This document shows positions 10,444 through 22,415 of a stretch of DNA of 64,000 nucleotides, one piece after another (within the stretch, counting starts at the first letter, position 1; every line of letters begins with the position of its first letter). The position numbers and the translations under genes were made by a program. Source of the stretch: Acanthosoma haemorrhoidale. Taxonomy: Eukaryota > Arthropoda > Insecta > Hemiptera > Acanthosomatidae. The DNA is taken from assembly GCA_930367205.1 (NCBI GenBank), contig OV884015.1, positions 78,631,341-78,695,340 of the forward strand, read 5' to 3'. Below the pieces are notes generated by a model. It made no database searches and was not told the origin of the DNA. It saw only the letters and a list, made by a program, of their open reading frames with translations.

Positions 10444-12431
10444 CTTGAAAATATTGAAGAAATGTAGGCGTGTTCATATATCTATATTTCTTGCTTTTTT
10501 ATTAGAAAATGACGTCAAAATTTATATCGTCTGTAAGTAATTTTCGTATGCAAGGTATCGCAAGATCTTATTTTACCACCAGGTAACGCGTATTTATGTG
10601 GCCCTTGTCGATTCCAAATTTATGACACACGTGTTTTTTTTTCACGGATAGTTGGCATTGAGTCGAGCACGCATGTTTGCTAAATTTTATTTTTAGTATA
10701 ATAACTGACTCTGCTGGTTATAACCTTATTATATTATTTATTGTTATAGAATTTAGACAAAAATTTAAAAATGTCGCACAAGATATGTGGGCTCCGGTGT
10801 GTACCTAGGGGGTGGGCTCTAGGTACGCTACTGTGAACTACTACAGTGAGATGTAACTGCCTATTTAAATACACATTTCGTCAGCAATCAACATTTCATC
10901 AGACGCAAGCGAGACTGTAATCAACGATGTTGAGCCCTAGCTTGCTAATCTCATAACCTTGTTAGCAGCGAGCGGCGAACACTTGATCCAGCTGAGTAGT
11001 ATGTTAATTATATCAATCCTCTTGTCGCCTCGTATGTACCGGCAGCCATATGCTTTGTAATGAGATTGTACCGGATCACACCGCACCTCTCCACAAGGGA
11101 GATGATGTAGGCACTGACTTGTAAGTATGTCTGTAGATTCCATGCCAACCTATTTCATATCCAATAGAAATTAGTTCACTATTTTACCTGTGGGTTTTAT
11201 TAATTAATATTATTATTATAATAATTAATTATTTTATATTTTGCTACTTTATTTTTGTCTTTCTCAAAATCACAGGAAAGATTTTGTATTAATGTGATGA
11301 ACAAAATCCCTCTTCATGACAGTATCCGTTCCGAGTACTAGTGTCAAGAATACATGAAGAGCACATATTGAAAATCCAACATCCCTTGGAGGATGTTACA
11401 ACGCATACAATAAAACTTCGGTCTATTGATCTTCTACAATTAATTGATGTATGACTTAGTTAAGGAGTTATTTTTTGCAATTTCAATCAAATATTAATTA
11501 GACACATTTAGATTCAAGAAGATATCAAAAACAAGAAACTTAAATCCCTGGCACAATATTACAACAAGTAAATTAAAGAATTGAAGTAAATTCGTTAGAT
11601 GTAGTTAATTTAATTTCCAGTGTTCTTCTGGAAGAGGTGTAACAGTTGTTGGTAAAATACATGGTACACAAGAAATGTTGCCCGGGGGTCAGCGCAGAAA
11701 TATCGACATTAGTGAAAATGTCCCTCAGGCACAACTATTATAAACTCAATAACTCTTCACACAGAGTAAAGGATTAACAATGGGGAACTGTTTGAATCCG
11801 TTACTAATGCAACTATATATGTAAGTTTGAACGTTACCGCCAAACTTCGGCACATATGCTAGATGTCCCTACAGAGCTCGCTAGGATCGAATGATGCTCC
11901 GAGTTGTAACCTCCTGAATGTGGGTACTCTTGTTAAGACAATGGTCAACACTTATTATCGACAATTGTATTGATTCAGGTTAGTTATAAGTTTTATTTGT
12001 TTATTATAATATTTGTAGCGCTAGCTAATGTGTACATATGTTTAATATTACAGTTCTAAACTACATCTGCAAGTGTTCGATTTATAACCTGAGAACCTCC
12101 ACCTCCTGTAAGTTACTGAATTCGAAACTTACATATATTTAGACGAATTAAAGAAAGTATATATATTGTCTAGCAAAAACCCTTGCATTCACAAAATTAA
12201 ATATCGTATAAGATGCGTGGACATACTGGCGTGATTCATAGAGAGTAATGAAGAATAAAGTATTTTAACAGAATAATTAAAAATAAAATCTGACAGTGAG
12301 CAGAAGTGGGAAGTGGGAGGATTCAGAATATAGAGCTAAGACTCGATGATTGATACATAATACATAAGACTTATTTGCACCATCACAGTTACAAGATGGC
12401 CATGTTCCACTTCCTCATTAATAGATTGTAT
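10444..12431. other. Mostly AT-rich; GC-richer block with hairpin at 10785-11150
   Basis: No coding region recognised. At 10801-10826 GTACCTAG and CTAGGTAC form a perfect 8-bp stem, followed by ACTGT...ACAGT. The block to about 11150 is GC-richer than its surroundings and may be an unidentified repeat. Confidence 0.4.
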
Positions 12432-12442
12432 AACATCCCACT

Positions 12443-12495
12443 TTTTTTTTTTTTTTTCCCTTAACTCTGAAACTTATAAAAATAGAATGTGGGAA
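12443..12495 (-). mobile_element. Family A LINE, 53-bp tail insertion with 11-bp TSD
   Basis: On the minus strand this is only the last 37 or so bases of the family A 3' UTR (TTATAAGTTT-type segment) plus a 15-A tail. It is flanked by the 11-bp direct repeat AACATCCCACT at 12432-12442 and 12496-12506. It is among the shortest LINE insertions one can recognise with confidence. Confidence 0.85.
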
Positions 12496-12506
12496 AACAT
12501 CCCACT

Positions 12507-14257
12507 AGACAGGGATAACTATTATAAAGAGCTTAGACAAATACACCACGTAGGAATAGCCAAGGGGAACGTCATAAAATTTTGAATCATCAAAAAATTG
12601 AGTAGAGAAGACAAACGAAAAAGGATGTTAAAAAAAAATAGTGCACTTCTCTATATTTGGGAAATATTGTCTGGGAATATTTATTTCATTAGTACTTTTA
12701 GTCATTATCAAGTTCTTAAAGTGCTGTTCAATGTTCTCGTGCCACACTTACAACAAAAAGTTGTCGGAAGACAAAATTTCAACGAATTACTGTGTTATTT
12801 TAAAAACATAAATGGATTTGATGCAAAAATGAAATCGGCAATGTAACTAAGGACTGATAGTTGAGGCTTTATGAAAACATATTGGAATTTCATTGGTTGA
12901 TTCTTATAGGCTGAACATTTTATTTACATAAGCATTGTTAATATTTGAAGATTTCTGTTATTCTTGAGGTAAATGCATGACCAGGAGATGTAACCAAGCA
13001 GAGGTTTATATAACCAAAAGTTATCCCCCACTCGACACTTTTCCACCCACTTTTTTTTACGGTACTGGGGTTTCATTTCTTTTTCTGTTGTCTTTAGATA
13101 TTAGTGAATTATGGTTCGGAATCCTTTAAGGATGAAGTTACTTTACACTACTCAATTTCCCACACGACAAACACGGTTCAGTTAAAGGATAAATTGGGTT
13201 TATACAGAATAGAACGTAGGGAAGGAAATAAATCTTATATTAGACATTAGACAGCATAAATAAAAAAGAAGAAATAATAAAAACTTTAACGCCTAGAAAC
13301 CAACCCCCTCCACACATCCTGAATAAAGCCAGCACAGAAGTCACAGAAGGGTGACGTCGGAAGAGCTAGGTTTATATGCTATCTTGTAGAGGAATTGGTG
13401 TTAATAACTTTACTTTCGTTGTTATGCTAATTGAATCTTTACGAGGAAAACTGGACTGTTTATATGCATATAAAGTTTATATGCACTGTTTAACTGTTGT
13501 TATGAATGTATAATCTAAATGATATTGTATGACCTTTAATGTTGCTGATGTGATTCTGTATGATTTAAGGCAGAATATATCTATTACTGCATCAGAGCTG
13601 CATTGTAACGAGGTACTAAAAACTAACAAACGTATAAGGTAAAACATTTAGATATGAAATACTACTAATGGAAAACTACAAACTTGAAACAAATCATAAC
13701 TAAATCGTACTGTCTTCAACCGTTGGCTGTGATTGGTAAAAATGTTATCGTGTTTTACACGGGATTGGTTAGGGTCTTCACAGAATCTTATAATCTAACT
13801 GAGCTACAACGGATGAATTCATCAACCTTTGTTATAAAACCACAAAACACCTTTATCTCTCCGCAGTTTTTATTGATTTCTACCCAAATCTTTTCGACGG
13901 ACCATGCCTGTGAGACAGAACCTGATCGTGCTGTTTAAACAGCTGGGTATTCATCTTCGCCTTCATAAACTTCGTCTATTTCATTTTCATCACTTTACCC
14001 ATAAAATATTCAATTCTCTTCGTATCTCCTTAAAAAAGTAAAAATCTATTGTTTTCATTTTATAATAATTTTTTAGTTTACCGTATTACTGTAGCAGAAA
14101 AGAAACACTTACTCCACGATGCAGCCAAAGTTTTGTGAGATTGGATTTGTTGTCTTGAATCATCAAATACTTAAATAAATAATTAATGCTCCGGTATTGA
14201 TCCCAGGACTAGTGAAAATTGATGTAATGACCATAATATAATTTACTTTATTAAAAA
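12507..14257. other. AT-rich stretch, nothing recognised
   Basis: Short open frames (12598-12846, 13684-13938) show no recognisable family and have the composition of chance frames. Confidence 0.4.
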
Positions 14258-14640
14258 AAGTCCGTAAAGTTAAACTTTGTTGGGTGGCAGAAGGTCAATC
14301 AATTTCTAGAAGGATCTTACTATTTACTAGTACAAAGTATTTTTCTTTGTTAAATCTGTATAATTTACTCACTAAATGACCTTTATGACTAAAGGTTTTG
14401 TGGGATAACTTAGCGATTATCAAGAGTAAAGTTTGTCTCCGGGCTAGTTTTCCAGAATAATTTTTTTGCGAAATACAATGAACAACGAACTATAGTTAAT
14501 TATTACCGTTTAAAATAAATTAGGTTTTATAATCAGTATTTTAACAATTGAAAATATAAAAAATTATTTTTCATTTTTTTATAAGTGTATTTCCTTCTAA
14601 TAATCCAACAAAGCAATATTGATTAATAACAATATCTCAG
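14258..14640 (+). repeat. Diverged tandem duplication, unit 1
   Basis: It starts with AAGTCCGTAAAGTTAAACTT and contains the landmarks CCGGGCTAGTT and TTATAATCAGT in order. It is collinear with 14699-15060. The units are old and considerably diverged; no coding content is seen. Confidence 0.55.
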
Positions 14641-14698
14641 GATTGATAGAAAGTAACGGTAATCTCCAAAATATTCCTCAGCTGGGCGGCATGCTGAC

Positions 14699-15060
14699 AA
14701 GTCCGTAAGGTTGAACTTCAATCGGCTTAAAGATCGCTCAGTAACTATTGCACCATTTTTCTGAATGGATGTTACTAGTTTTACGTAATTTTTATTTTTG
14801 AATCTTTATGAATTAGCCCCTGTATGTTATTAAGAATAATAAAGTAGTGATTATATTAAACAATTTTGTGATTATTGAGAATTAAAGGCCGTCCCGGCTG
14901 GTTCTATTGAATAGAATTTCGGTGAACTACAACCGCGAACTGTAATTACTCATTCGAACAGTATATTATTACTATTGAAAATAAATAACGTCTTATAATC
15001 AGTGTGTTAGCTAGCCATTAAGGGCTAATAATAGTAGGTTTATAATTTAATTAAAAATAA
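14699..15060 (+). repeat. Diverged tandem duplication, unit 2
   Basis: It starts with AAGTCCGTAAGGTTGAACTT, followed in the same order by CCCGGCTGGTT and TTATAATCAGT. The offset from unit 1 is 441-466 bp along its length. Confidence 0.55.
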
Positions 15061-16470
15061 AAAAAACAGATAAGCTTTCACTATTTTACGACATACATCC
15101 ATCAATGCAATGTTAGAGCTGATGTCCAAGCATCCTCAGGTCCGACTACAAGGAATTCTAGGACACCCAAGAGCAGGTTAATTGAAATCTTTTAACAGGT
15201 TCTTATAAAGGCACAAATGCTAAAAACTGTTATTTGAAAGGCTGGTTGTAGGCACGATAAAGGCTTTTCACTATAATTTTTTTTTTATCTTCTAAGTCCT
15301 GCTCTTTCATTTCAATTAATAGATACTTGAGAATGGTGGCTATACCACCTAAGTACTTGTTTAGGGTTACAATAAATCCTGGATAGGCCAAAGAAAGTTG
15401 TAAATAATTAACTAAAAACTCTTATTATTAACTGGGTTATTGCTTACTGGCAGTTCACAGCAAAATTAATTACCATACGTCCACCAGATCTACATATTTT
15501 GGAAAACTTAAACTTCATATTACAACCTAGAGGTACATTCAAGATTCATTCACTTTTGTAACAAAAAACTAATTCATTTGAAGTAAACTCCTTAACTAAG
15601 CACTTATATTATTAAAAGGTCCTTAGATAAGTAGCCTCTCTAATAGTTTCTTATTTTATCGTAGAATAATTATGTACGGTTATTCTAGTTTAACACAACG
15701 GCATGTTTTATTTTGCGGTACTTAATTTATTTATTTGTCCGTTGCATAATTTCCAACAACAGAATCAAAAATACAATTATCTATTAATAAAAAACACAAA
15801 CAAGAGAAAGTTCAGGTAGATTCAAATAGTCAAAATAAAAAGTCGAAAACAAACGAACTCTGCTGCGAATACATGCACGGTCACCATTTTTATTAAATTG
15901 TACGACAGAAACATTTTTTTTATTATGGTACGATCTGGTTGGATCATTGGCATTTCTAATGTCTTTCATTCAAACTTGTACCAAAGCTAGCTTCTTCAAT
16001 ATGAACTACAATCTAAACTGAAAATAACTAATTATCATCTATATAGTATGTATATGTAATAAAGATTAATGATCCCACCCAATAGTTTTACTAACCAAAT
16101 AGATATCATTAGTTGCTATATTAATGTCAGCTTTCTCCAAGTTTCTTTTTTCGAAACACAGATAACCCTATGAATTTCCCAGTATTATCTATCCGTTTTC
16201 AAAGCTTAATACGGTAATAGATTTAAATTAAATTATCGGATTTCGTTCCAGCGCAGACGTAAATGCTTTGAATTCGGAAAGGCGTTATTCAAAGTTATGC
16301 CGTCAAGTGTCATTCCCAAACCACTTCTCTCCGTTTGCTCCCATCCCTAGCCCTCTCCATATCGAATAACAAGAAACTTGAACTCTGGACTTTGACTGCG
16401 TTTAATCACTTACATAGATAGTGCACTTAATTTTGTTTAATAGTATTGACTAATATTTGCTGATGACAAT
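15061..16470. other. AT-rich stretch, nothing recognised
   Basis: No exon or family match found. Confidence 0.4.
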
Positions 16471-16482
16471 ATGAAAATAATT

Positions 16483-17915
16483 TTTTTTTTTTTTTATATT
16501 CAATAACAACTTTATTATGATGAAATTACAATCAGCCTACTTAATAGGCAATAAATAATTGAGATAAGTGTTTTCATTCATACCATATTTACATTTTATC
16601 ATTCGTTCGCACATTCATACAATATTTACAAACAGCCCAGGGGCCCCCCAAGTCCACGCGGTTGTTGCCTCCCTCGCAAGCGAAAGAGGAAGCGGAGTCT
16701 CGGAAAGTCCCCCACGCTCCCCACCAGCCACGTCACCGGATACGAGCCAGCGGAGGCTGACGAAGAGCGCGAGAGCCACATACGCTCAGGACATGGTTGG
16801 AGAAACTGGCCATTGCCAGGACTCCCACTGTGCGCATTTATAGTAGGTGACGAGGCCACTGCCGTTTCAGTATCCGGGGAGGATTATAGGGATGTGTGGA
16901 GCTGTGCAATGACTGTGCTACGGGATTAGGGTGGTTGGATAGGTTACTATGGAATTTCATGAATTTGGAAGGGATGAGTTCAAGAATGTAGGGTATATTA
17001 AGATCATTATGAAGGGTTTTGTTGGTGACGTAATAGGGGGCATTTACTATTGTTCTCAGGACTTTTGATTGAAAGGATTGGATGCGCTTGATGTTCGACT
17101 TTTTTGCTATCCCCCATAGCTCTATTCCGTATGTCCAGATTGGCTTAAGTATAACTTTGTAAATAAGTAGTTTATTTTCTATTGAGAGATAGGATGTCCT
17201 TCGAAGTAGTCTGTACAGTAGTCCAAAGCGTCTGTTTAGTTCTTGTCTTTTTAGCCTCGTGTATGGGTTCCAAGTAAGTCTTTTGTCGAGATGGAAGCCT
17301 AAATACCTTACTGTCTCAGACACGGGGAGAGGAATCGAATTGAAAAATACTAGCGGACAGGACTTGCGGCAGAGGGTAAAAGTTACGTGGGTCTGTGGTA
17401 AATGTGTTTTGAGCTTGTAAAGCAAACCTGCGTGCCAAACCCTGTCAAAAGCTTGAGCTATGTCCAGAAATGCAGCAGTGCAATACTGTTTGGATTCAAG
17501 GGCTGAGGAAATGTGATCAACAACGCGAAGGCCTTGTTGAGTAGTGGAATGTTGTTGACGGAAGCCAAACTGATGTATAGGAAAAAGGTTTTTGGATTCA
17601 ACAATTTGAAGTAGACTTTTAAGAGGAGTTTGAAAAAAAATATTTGAGAGGATAGGGAGTAGGCTAATTGGACGGTAAGATGAGGCGTCGTTGGGTGGTT
17701 TTCCGGGTTTGGCGAATAGGATAATAATGGAGTGTTTCCAGAGGAGAGGAAAGTGCGTCGTTCGGAGAATGCAATTATAGATGTAGGTTAGGAAGATTAT
17801 GGCTTTATGAGGAAGCTGTTTGAGAATTTGAGGAGTAAGAAAATCATATCCAGGGGGTTTTCGGTAAGGTAAGTTTTTCAGAAGGTATTTGACCTCAGAG
17901 GGGTTAACGGCTTTT
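16483..17915 (-). mobile_element. Family D LINE, 5'-truncated copy with TSD
   Basis: The poly(A) tail appears as a T run at 16481-16495 and the 5' truncation is near 17915. Flanking repeats are ATGAAAATAATT (16471-16482) and ATGAAGATAATT (17916-17927), 11 of 12 identical. It contains the 3' half of ORF2 and the full 3' UTR. Homology to the D copy at 44.8 kb begins exactly at the truncation point. Confidence 0.9.
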
Positions 17916-17935
17916 ATGAAGATAATTATGTCCAT
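16838..17935 (-). pseudogene. Family D reverse transcriptase ORF with in-frame internal deletion
   Basis: An open frame of 365 codons from the ORF2 reverse transcriptase. It shows the fingers region with a KPPGYDFLTP segment, YRPISLLPILS, the FGFRQQHSTTQQ segment and palm motif A as FLDIAQAFDRVWH. It continues into the C-terminal thumb/connection region and ends RHLL. About 100-plus residues between LPQT and HVTFTL are missing relative to the copy near 45.3-45.7 kb. They include the GVPRG block and the catalytic F/YADD box, so the product cannot polymerise. The first seven codons lie in the TSD and host flank, not in the element. The missing block and foreign start argue for a fossil that happens to stay open. 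Confidence 0.88.
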
Positions 17936-19020
17936 ATTTTCTTTTATAACTTAGATACATAATTTATCAAGCCTATCTTACTAATTATAGTTCCACTTTT
18001 TCTTCTTCACTATATTGTCACTTATATAAACTCAAATTCATCCAAAAATTATTTAAAATTATGTTATTGGTTATATTAAAGGATGAGAGGGCAATGTTTT
18101 CGGCCATTTTTTTTAGCGATATTTATCTCCATAATGTGCTTACCGGTCATGATATTTTAATCGGTTGCAATAGAATCAAAATTTTATGAAATTACGGCAG
18201 AAACCTTATTAATTTTATGACTATATAGTCTCAGCAAATTCACTTTTGAATTGGGTAAGTATGAGTATGTTGACTCGATATAAACAAGCACTGGATTGCT
18301 AAAGATTATTTTGTCAAAGTATAGAACTTCTACCAAATATATGCTTAATGTGCGAACTGATAGTGTTCATAAACTCAATTACCTCCATTACAGCTAATTT
18401 AGTAAAGATGGAACCACTTGATGGAAGATTAGTGAGAATTTCTCGATTATGGATTGGCCTACCGATTTCCACGTGCTCCATCCGCCAATTGAACGTTATA
18501 AGGCCCGGCTAAATACTACTTAATATAGCAGTAAATAACAAAGAAGTTAATCTTCAAGATACGGCAACGAGATTCTGAACTTAATTTACCTCAGTAAGAG
18601 AAACTATTTCTCCGAGTAAACCGGTAGTTAAACCGTATCGAGTTTGATATATAGACTGACAGGTTAAACTTAAACCTTGAACTATATCTTGGTATTTGCA
18701 TCCCATTAACTTATCATGGGACTAATTTAATTCTTCCATGGGCCTTCATCGATTCATCTTATTTATTCCGTAATCCTCAGCCAATATTGCCTAGTAAAAT
18801 AACTTAAGAAATTTAGTCTCTTCGCAGCTTTACTTATAGTCAAACGTTTTCAACGGGCTATGCCGTCATTCTCGAGGGTGTGAGCTGTAGCTTTCGAGAG
18901 CTACATATAGAATTTTGTTACATTTTCAGAACACATCTTTAATTATGTAAAAATCGGTTATCCGCTAAAATCCTAAGAGGTAGGAATAATAAAAATCTAA
19001 TGAAAAAGAAACTGTAAACA
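17928..19020. other. AT-rich stretch, nothing recognised
   Basis: No gene seen. A perfect 7-bp stem TGTAGCT/AGCTACA with a TTCGAG loop lies at 18886-18905. Confidence 0.4.
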
Positions 19021-19402
19021 ATCTGCTTCATTGGGCATTAAGTAATTGTGTTCAATGTTCTCATCCATACCATAGTCTTCCATTCAAAGTCAAAGCCTTC
19101 ATTCACTCGCTCATTCTTACAGTATTTACATACCGCCCAAAGACCTTCCCCAAATCCACACTTTTGTCACCTCCCTCGCATGCGAAAGAGAAAGCGGAGT
19201 CTTGGGAAGTCCCCCACGCTCCTCCGTCAGCCGCGTCACTGGATACGAGCCAGTGGAGGCTGACTAAGAGCGCGACAGCCACAGACGCTCAGGTTCTGAT
19301 TGGAGAAACTGGCCATTGCCAGGACGCTCACTATCACGTATTATAGCAGGCCACAAGGCACCTGGCACTTTAGTCTCCAAGGAGGATTATAGCGATATAA
19401 AT
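19021..19402 (-). mobile_element. Family D LINE, 3' UTR fragment
   Basis: Minus-strand D tail with the full set of UTR blocks (ATCTGCTTCATTGGGCATTAAGTAATTG through GGAGGATTATAGCGATA). It has little or no coding sequence. Two open frames here are shadows in UTR sequence. Confidence 0.85.
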
Positions 19403-19982
19403 TAAAAAAAAGTATATGGATAGAATCATCTGACCAGTTGCATAAAAAAAATATAAAATTTAAACTAAAGCATATCGGTTTGTTAATCTTAAGAGAAAAA
19501 CTCCCGGAATAAAGTTGTTTTTCATCATTTCAAACATTGTGTCACTTAAGAATATAACCTGCTTGTGTATTGCATTGCGTTTTACAGACACAAACTCCTT
19601 TTTCGTGAACTAAATTTATGTATACAAAGAAAAATAGAGACGAATGTATGAAAAAACAGTTTAATAATGGAATTCCATTATTTTCCTGTTCAAGTGAACA
19701 TTTCAGTTCTCAGAATAAAATGACCAATTAAATCGACTTTTATTCAAAGCCAGGATAACTGCAGTGACATTAAGATACAGAGAACACCTAGCAGCATTAA
19801 ATGAGTTTACAAAAGCATTGTTTTGTAAGGAATGAACTAGAGATATATAGAAAGCTAAAGAAGGTAAAGAAAGGAATATAACTGAAATAACTACTCAACA
19901 ATTACAAAATATCCAGTAAATGATAACATTACCAAACATAAGGCAAACAATCTAGACGAGATATACATATTCTTCGAATTGT
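19403..19982. other. AT-rich stretch, nothing recognised
   Basis: No feature recognised. Confidence 0.4.
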
Positions 19983-20024
19983 GGACTCGAACCCGGGCTT
20001 GTCTATTCTACCAGCTTAAACTAG
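19983..20024 (-). repeat. tRNA-like promoter boxes, candidate SINE head
   Basis: Read on the minus strand, there is a perfect B box GGTTCGAGTCC preceded at a short distance by an A-box-like TTAAGCTGGTAG. The spacing is too short for an intact tRNA because the anticodon arm is missing, so this is a tRNA relic or SINE head rather than a tRNA gene. Confidence 0.4.
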
Positions 20025-21419
20025 GAGAAACTCCTGTTGGTTCCCCACAAACTGCATAACGAAACAATTCAAGTGAAGATCCTAGAAAACATCCAATTAG
20101 AATTGACCACATAAGAGAATACAATTAATTTGAATAAGCCGGAAAATGTATCTTTCTAGAATCCAGTTAGCCTCCGTTGGTTGAAATTACACTAGTAAAA
20201 TGTTTATAAAATTACTTTCTCGTGTATTGGTCAATACGTTAATGGTTTGTGGTGCTCAAATATATATATATTTAAGTTACTTATCGAGACATTTTAAACT
20301 AAAAATTTACATCACAGGTTTTAACTTTTGATCAAATTCTGCACGCAAAATTAATTATATATATTCGAATCATTTTAACGAATAGTCAATCAAGTGTGTG
20401 ATTTCAACCAGTATCAGGCTCTTTTATAGCAAAATATTAATGAGGATTTTTGTTTTCGATGTCTTTTCTACTATAGGTCGTTTTTGACTCATTTTTGCTT
20501 GTATTTGTTTTCTGTATTTTAACACTTCATTAAAGTATTGAGTTTGTATTCATATACTTCATCTAATGGTTCTATGAAACGTACGCTGGGCTTTCTTCCA
20601 TTTAGTTATCAATTAATAGCGCAGGAAAGATGGGTCATCTCTTTTCTACACTTTACCTTGAACCCTCGCTCATAGTTACCGAAAAAAACGCTCAGACATT
20701 TTCTGTACTCCCTCTTAAATAGAAGTATAGAATTTATTATTATTTCCGTACTTATACTAAACAGTTGATTACAAAAGGTCGCCTAACATCAAATAGGCAT
20801 CTCTCACGCGGGTATGCCCTGGTAAAAGACTATCCACTGGTGAATTCATTTTAAGGATCCCAAGATAAATAAAACATTTTATTTCTTAGTAATATATCTA
20901 TCTGCTTAGTAGTATTCTTAGTAGTATACTTCTGCCTGGAAATGTTTTCCCTGTCTTAGAGCAAATACACTTTTCATGTGCATCAAACTGCATCACTTCT
21001 TCTCATCATCTGATGGTACTAACTTAAGAAAACTAAGACTTAGGCAATAGTTAGACTAAGAGTTGTTTGGTAATTAGTAATAGCTAAGAAAAGTAAACAA
21101 AAGTTCCACAGCTTCTAGTGAGAACCAGCTCCACAGAGAATCCAATTTTACTCTACACAATATTTCTTGTAAGTACTATGAAACAATTCCTTTCTACGTC
21201 TCTAGATGCAAATATTTATACAAGACACTTGCCTTTAGCTTAGCACAGGTTTCACCTGACGACGACAAGGCCACATGGGACCCAAGAAAATGGAACACTG
21301 TTACTTGCAGGCTATAGGGCCGATTCACTGATGATTTCATTACTTGTTGTTCTGGTATTACTCGAAGTACTATGCTAAATGTTACATCTAGCGTTTATGA
21401 AGTTTACAATTTCAAGAAG
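20025..21419. other. AT-rich stretch, nothing recognised
   Basis: No exon or repeat family recognised. Confidence 0.4.
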
Positions 21420-21620
21420 CGTATTGATGACATTTCGATGCTTTATAGATACATTTTCACCAATTACTGGCAAAAATTTTATTTTCAGGCAGGATAACTC
21501 GTGACAACACTGGCTTATTCTGCAATACCTCAATGTCGTGGGCATACGGACTTTGAGGTGGCTGGATTTAAATCTTATAGAATACGTGTGGAATGTTTAG
21601 TTGAGCTATTTAGACAGGTT
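21420..21620 (+). pseudogene. Tc1-like transposase relic, C-terminal part
   Basis: In broken frames the sequence reads like the Tc1 transposase catalytic region. A KFYF segment precedes a QDNS...QH block (the second catalytic aspartate region), then a GIRTLRWLDLNLIEYVWNV block. The latter corresponds to the family's WPxxSPDLNPIEhvW signature. At least one frameshift and a lost SPD segment mark it as dead. Terminal repeats were not identified. Confidence 0.65.
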
Positions 21621-21674
21621 AACTAAAACGATAACAATAATAAAAAATTCAAAATTGGACCACTAACTCAGATG

Positions 21675-22415
21675 CTATCCCGCCAGTGTTGTTGTGATAG
21701 GATACATTTTGTGGGCCGTTCTTAAAAAGGTTTGGAAGGAAAAGTAACCTAGTTACTTAGCAGCCCACAAATTACATGTATCATACTTAAGGCACGCGGT
21801 GCTTCCAATAGATCACACTGCCGGAGTTTTGATGATCTAAAAGCATAATATCCGCATTCAGTTCTTTTTTAGCATATGCACCAGACTGAGGGGTTACATT
21901 ATGGCAAGAACAACAATGCTCTACCCGTGTAATACTCTGATCATTTCTATGATGTGACTATCACGCCTGTGTTGATGTGATAGTATGCATGTTATGGGCT
22001 TTCTTTAAATGGATACGAAGGAAAATTAGCATAGTTACTTAATAGCTCACAAATTACAAGTATTTACTGCACACATTACTTTCGGCAGCTCACCCTGCCA
22101 TTAAGTAGTGCTAAAAATTGGCAGGAAAAATCACATATCACAGTGAGGAACAAAATACTTTAAATGCCAATAGATCCTATAGACCGGAAATACATATGTC
22201 TGGTCGTCACGAGGGAGGTATTTAAAAGTAGAGTATCGGCATGGAGAACTTTTGCAGCTCATGCATTCAACTGGAGTGTAGCATTTTGGCCAGAACCACA
22301 AAGCTCTTGTTGTTATTGAACCGTGCCGATATTCTACTTTTAAATCATCAAAACTCCGGCAGTGTGATCTATCGGAAGCACCGCGTGCCTTAGATACATG
22401 TAATTTGCTAGCTTC
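21675..22415. repeat. Composite cassette: two direct and one inverted copy of a repeat unit
   Basis: Unit 1 (about 21675-21935) and unit 2 (about 21958-22310) are diverged direct copies offset by 283 bp. They share the GTTACTTAGCAGCCCACAAATTACA-type core (AGTTACTTAATAGCTCACAAATTACA in unit 2). A third, inverted copy (about 22320-22415) is highly similar to 21760-21850, including ACTCCGGCAGTGTGATCTAT and GGAAGCACCGCGTGCCTTA. The inverted arms of about 80 bp are separated by about 490 bp. It lies directly downstream of a Tc1 relic but has no coding content of its own. Confidence 0.75.

Noticed and set aside
21320..21370. Hammerhead-like CTGATGA followed by CGAAG
   Set aside because: The conserved GAAA and the flanking stems are missing.
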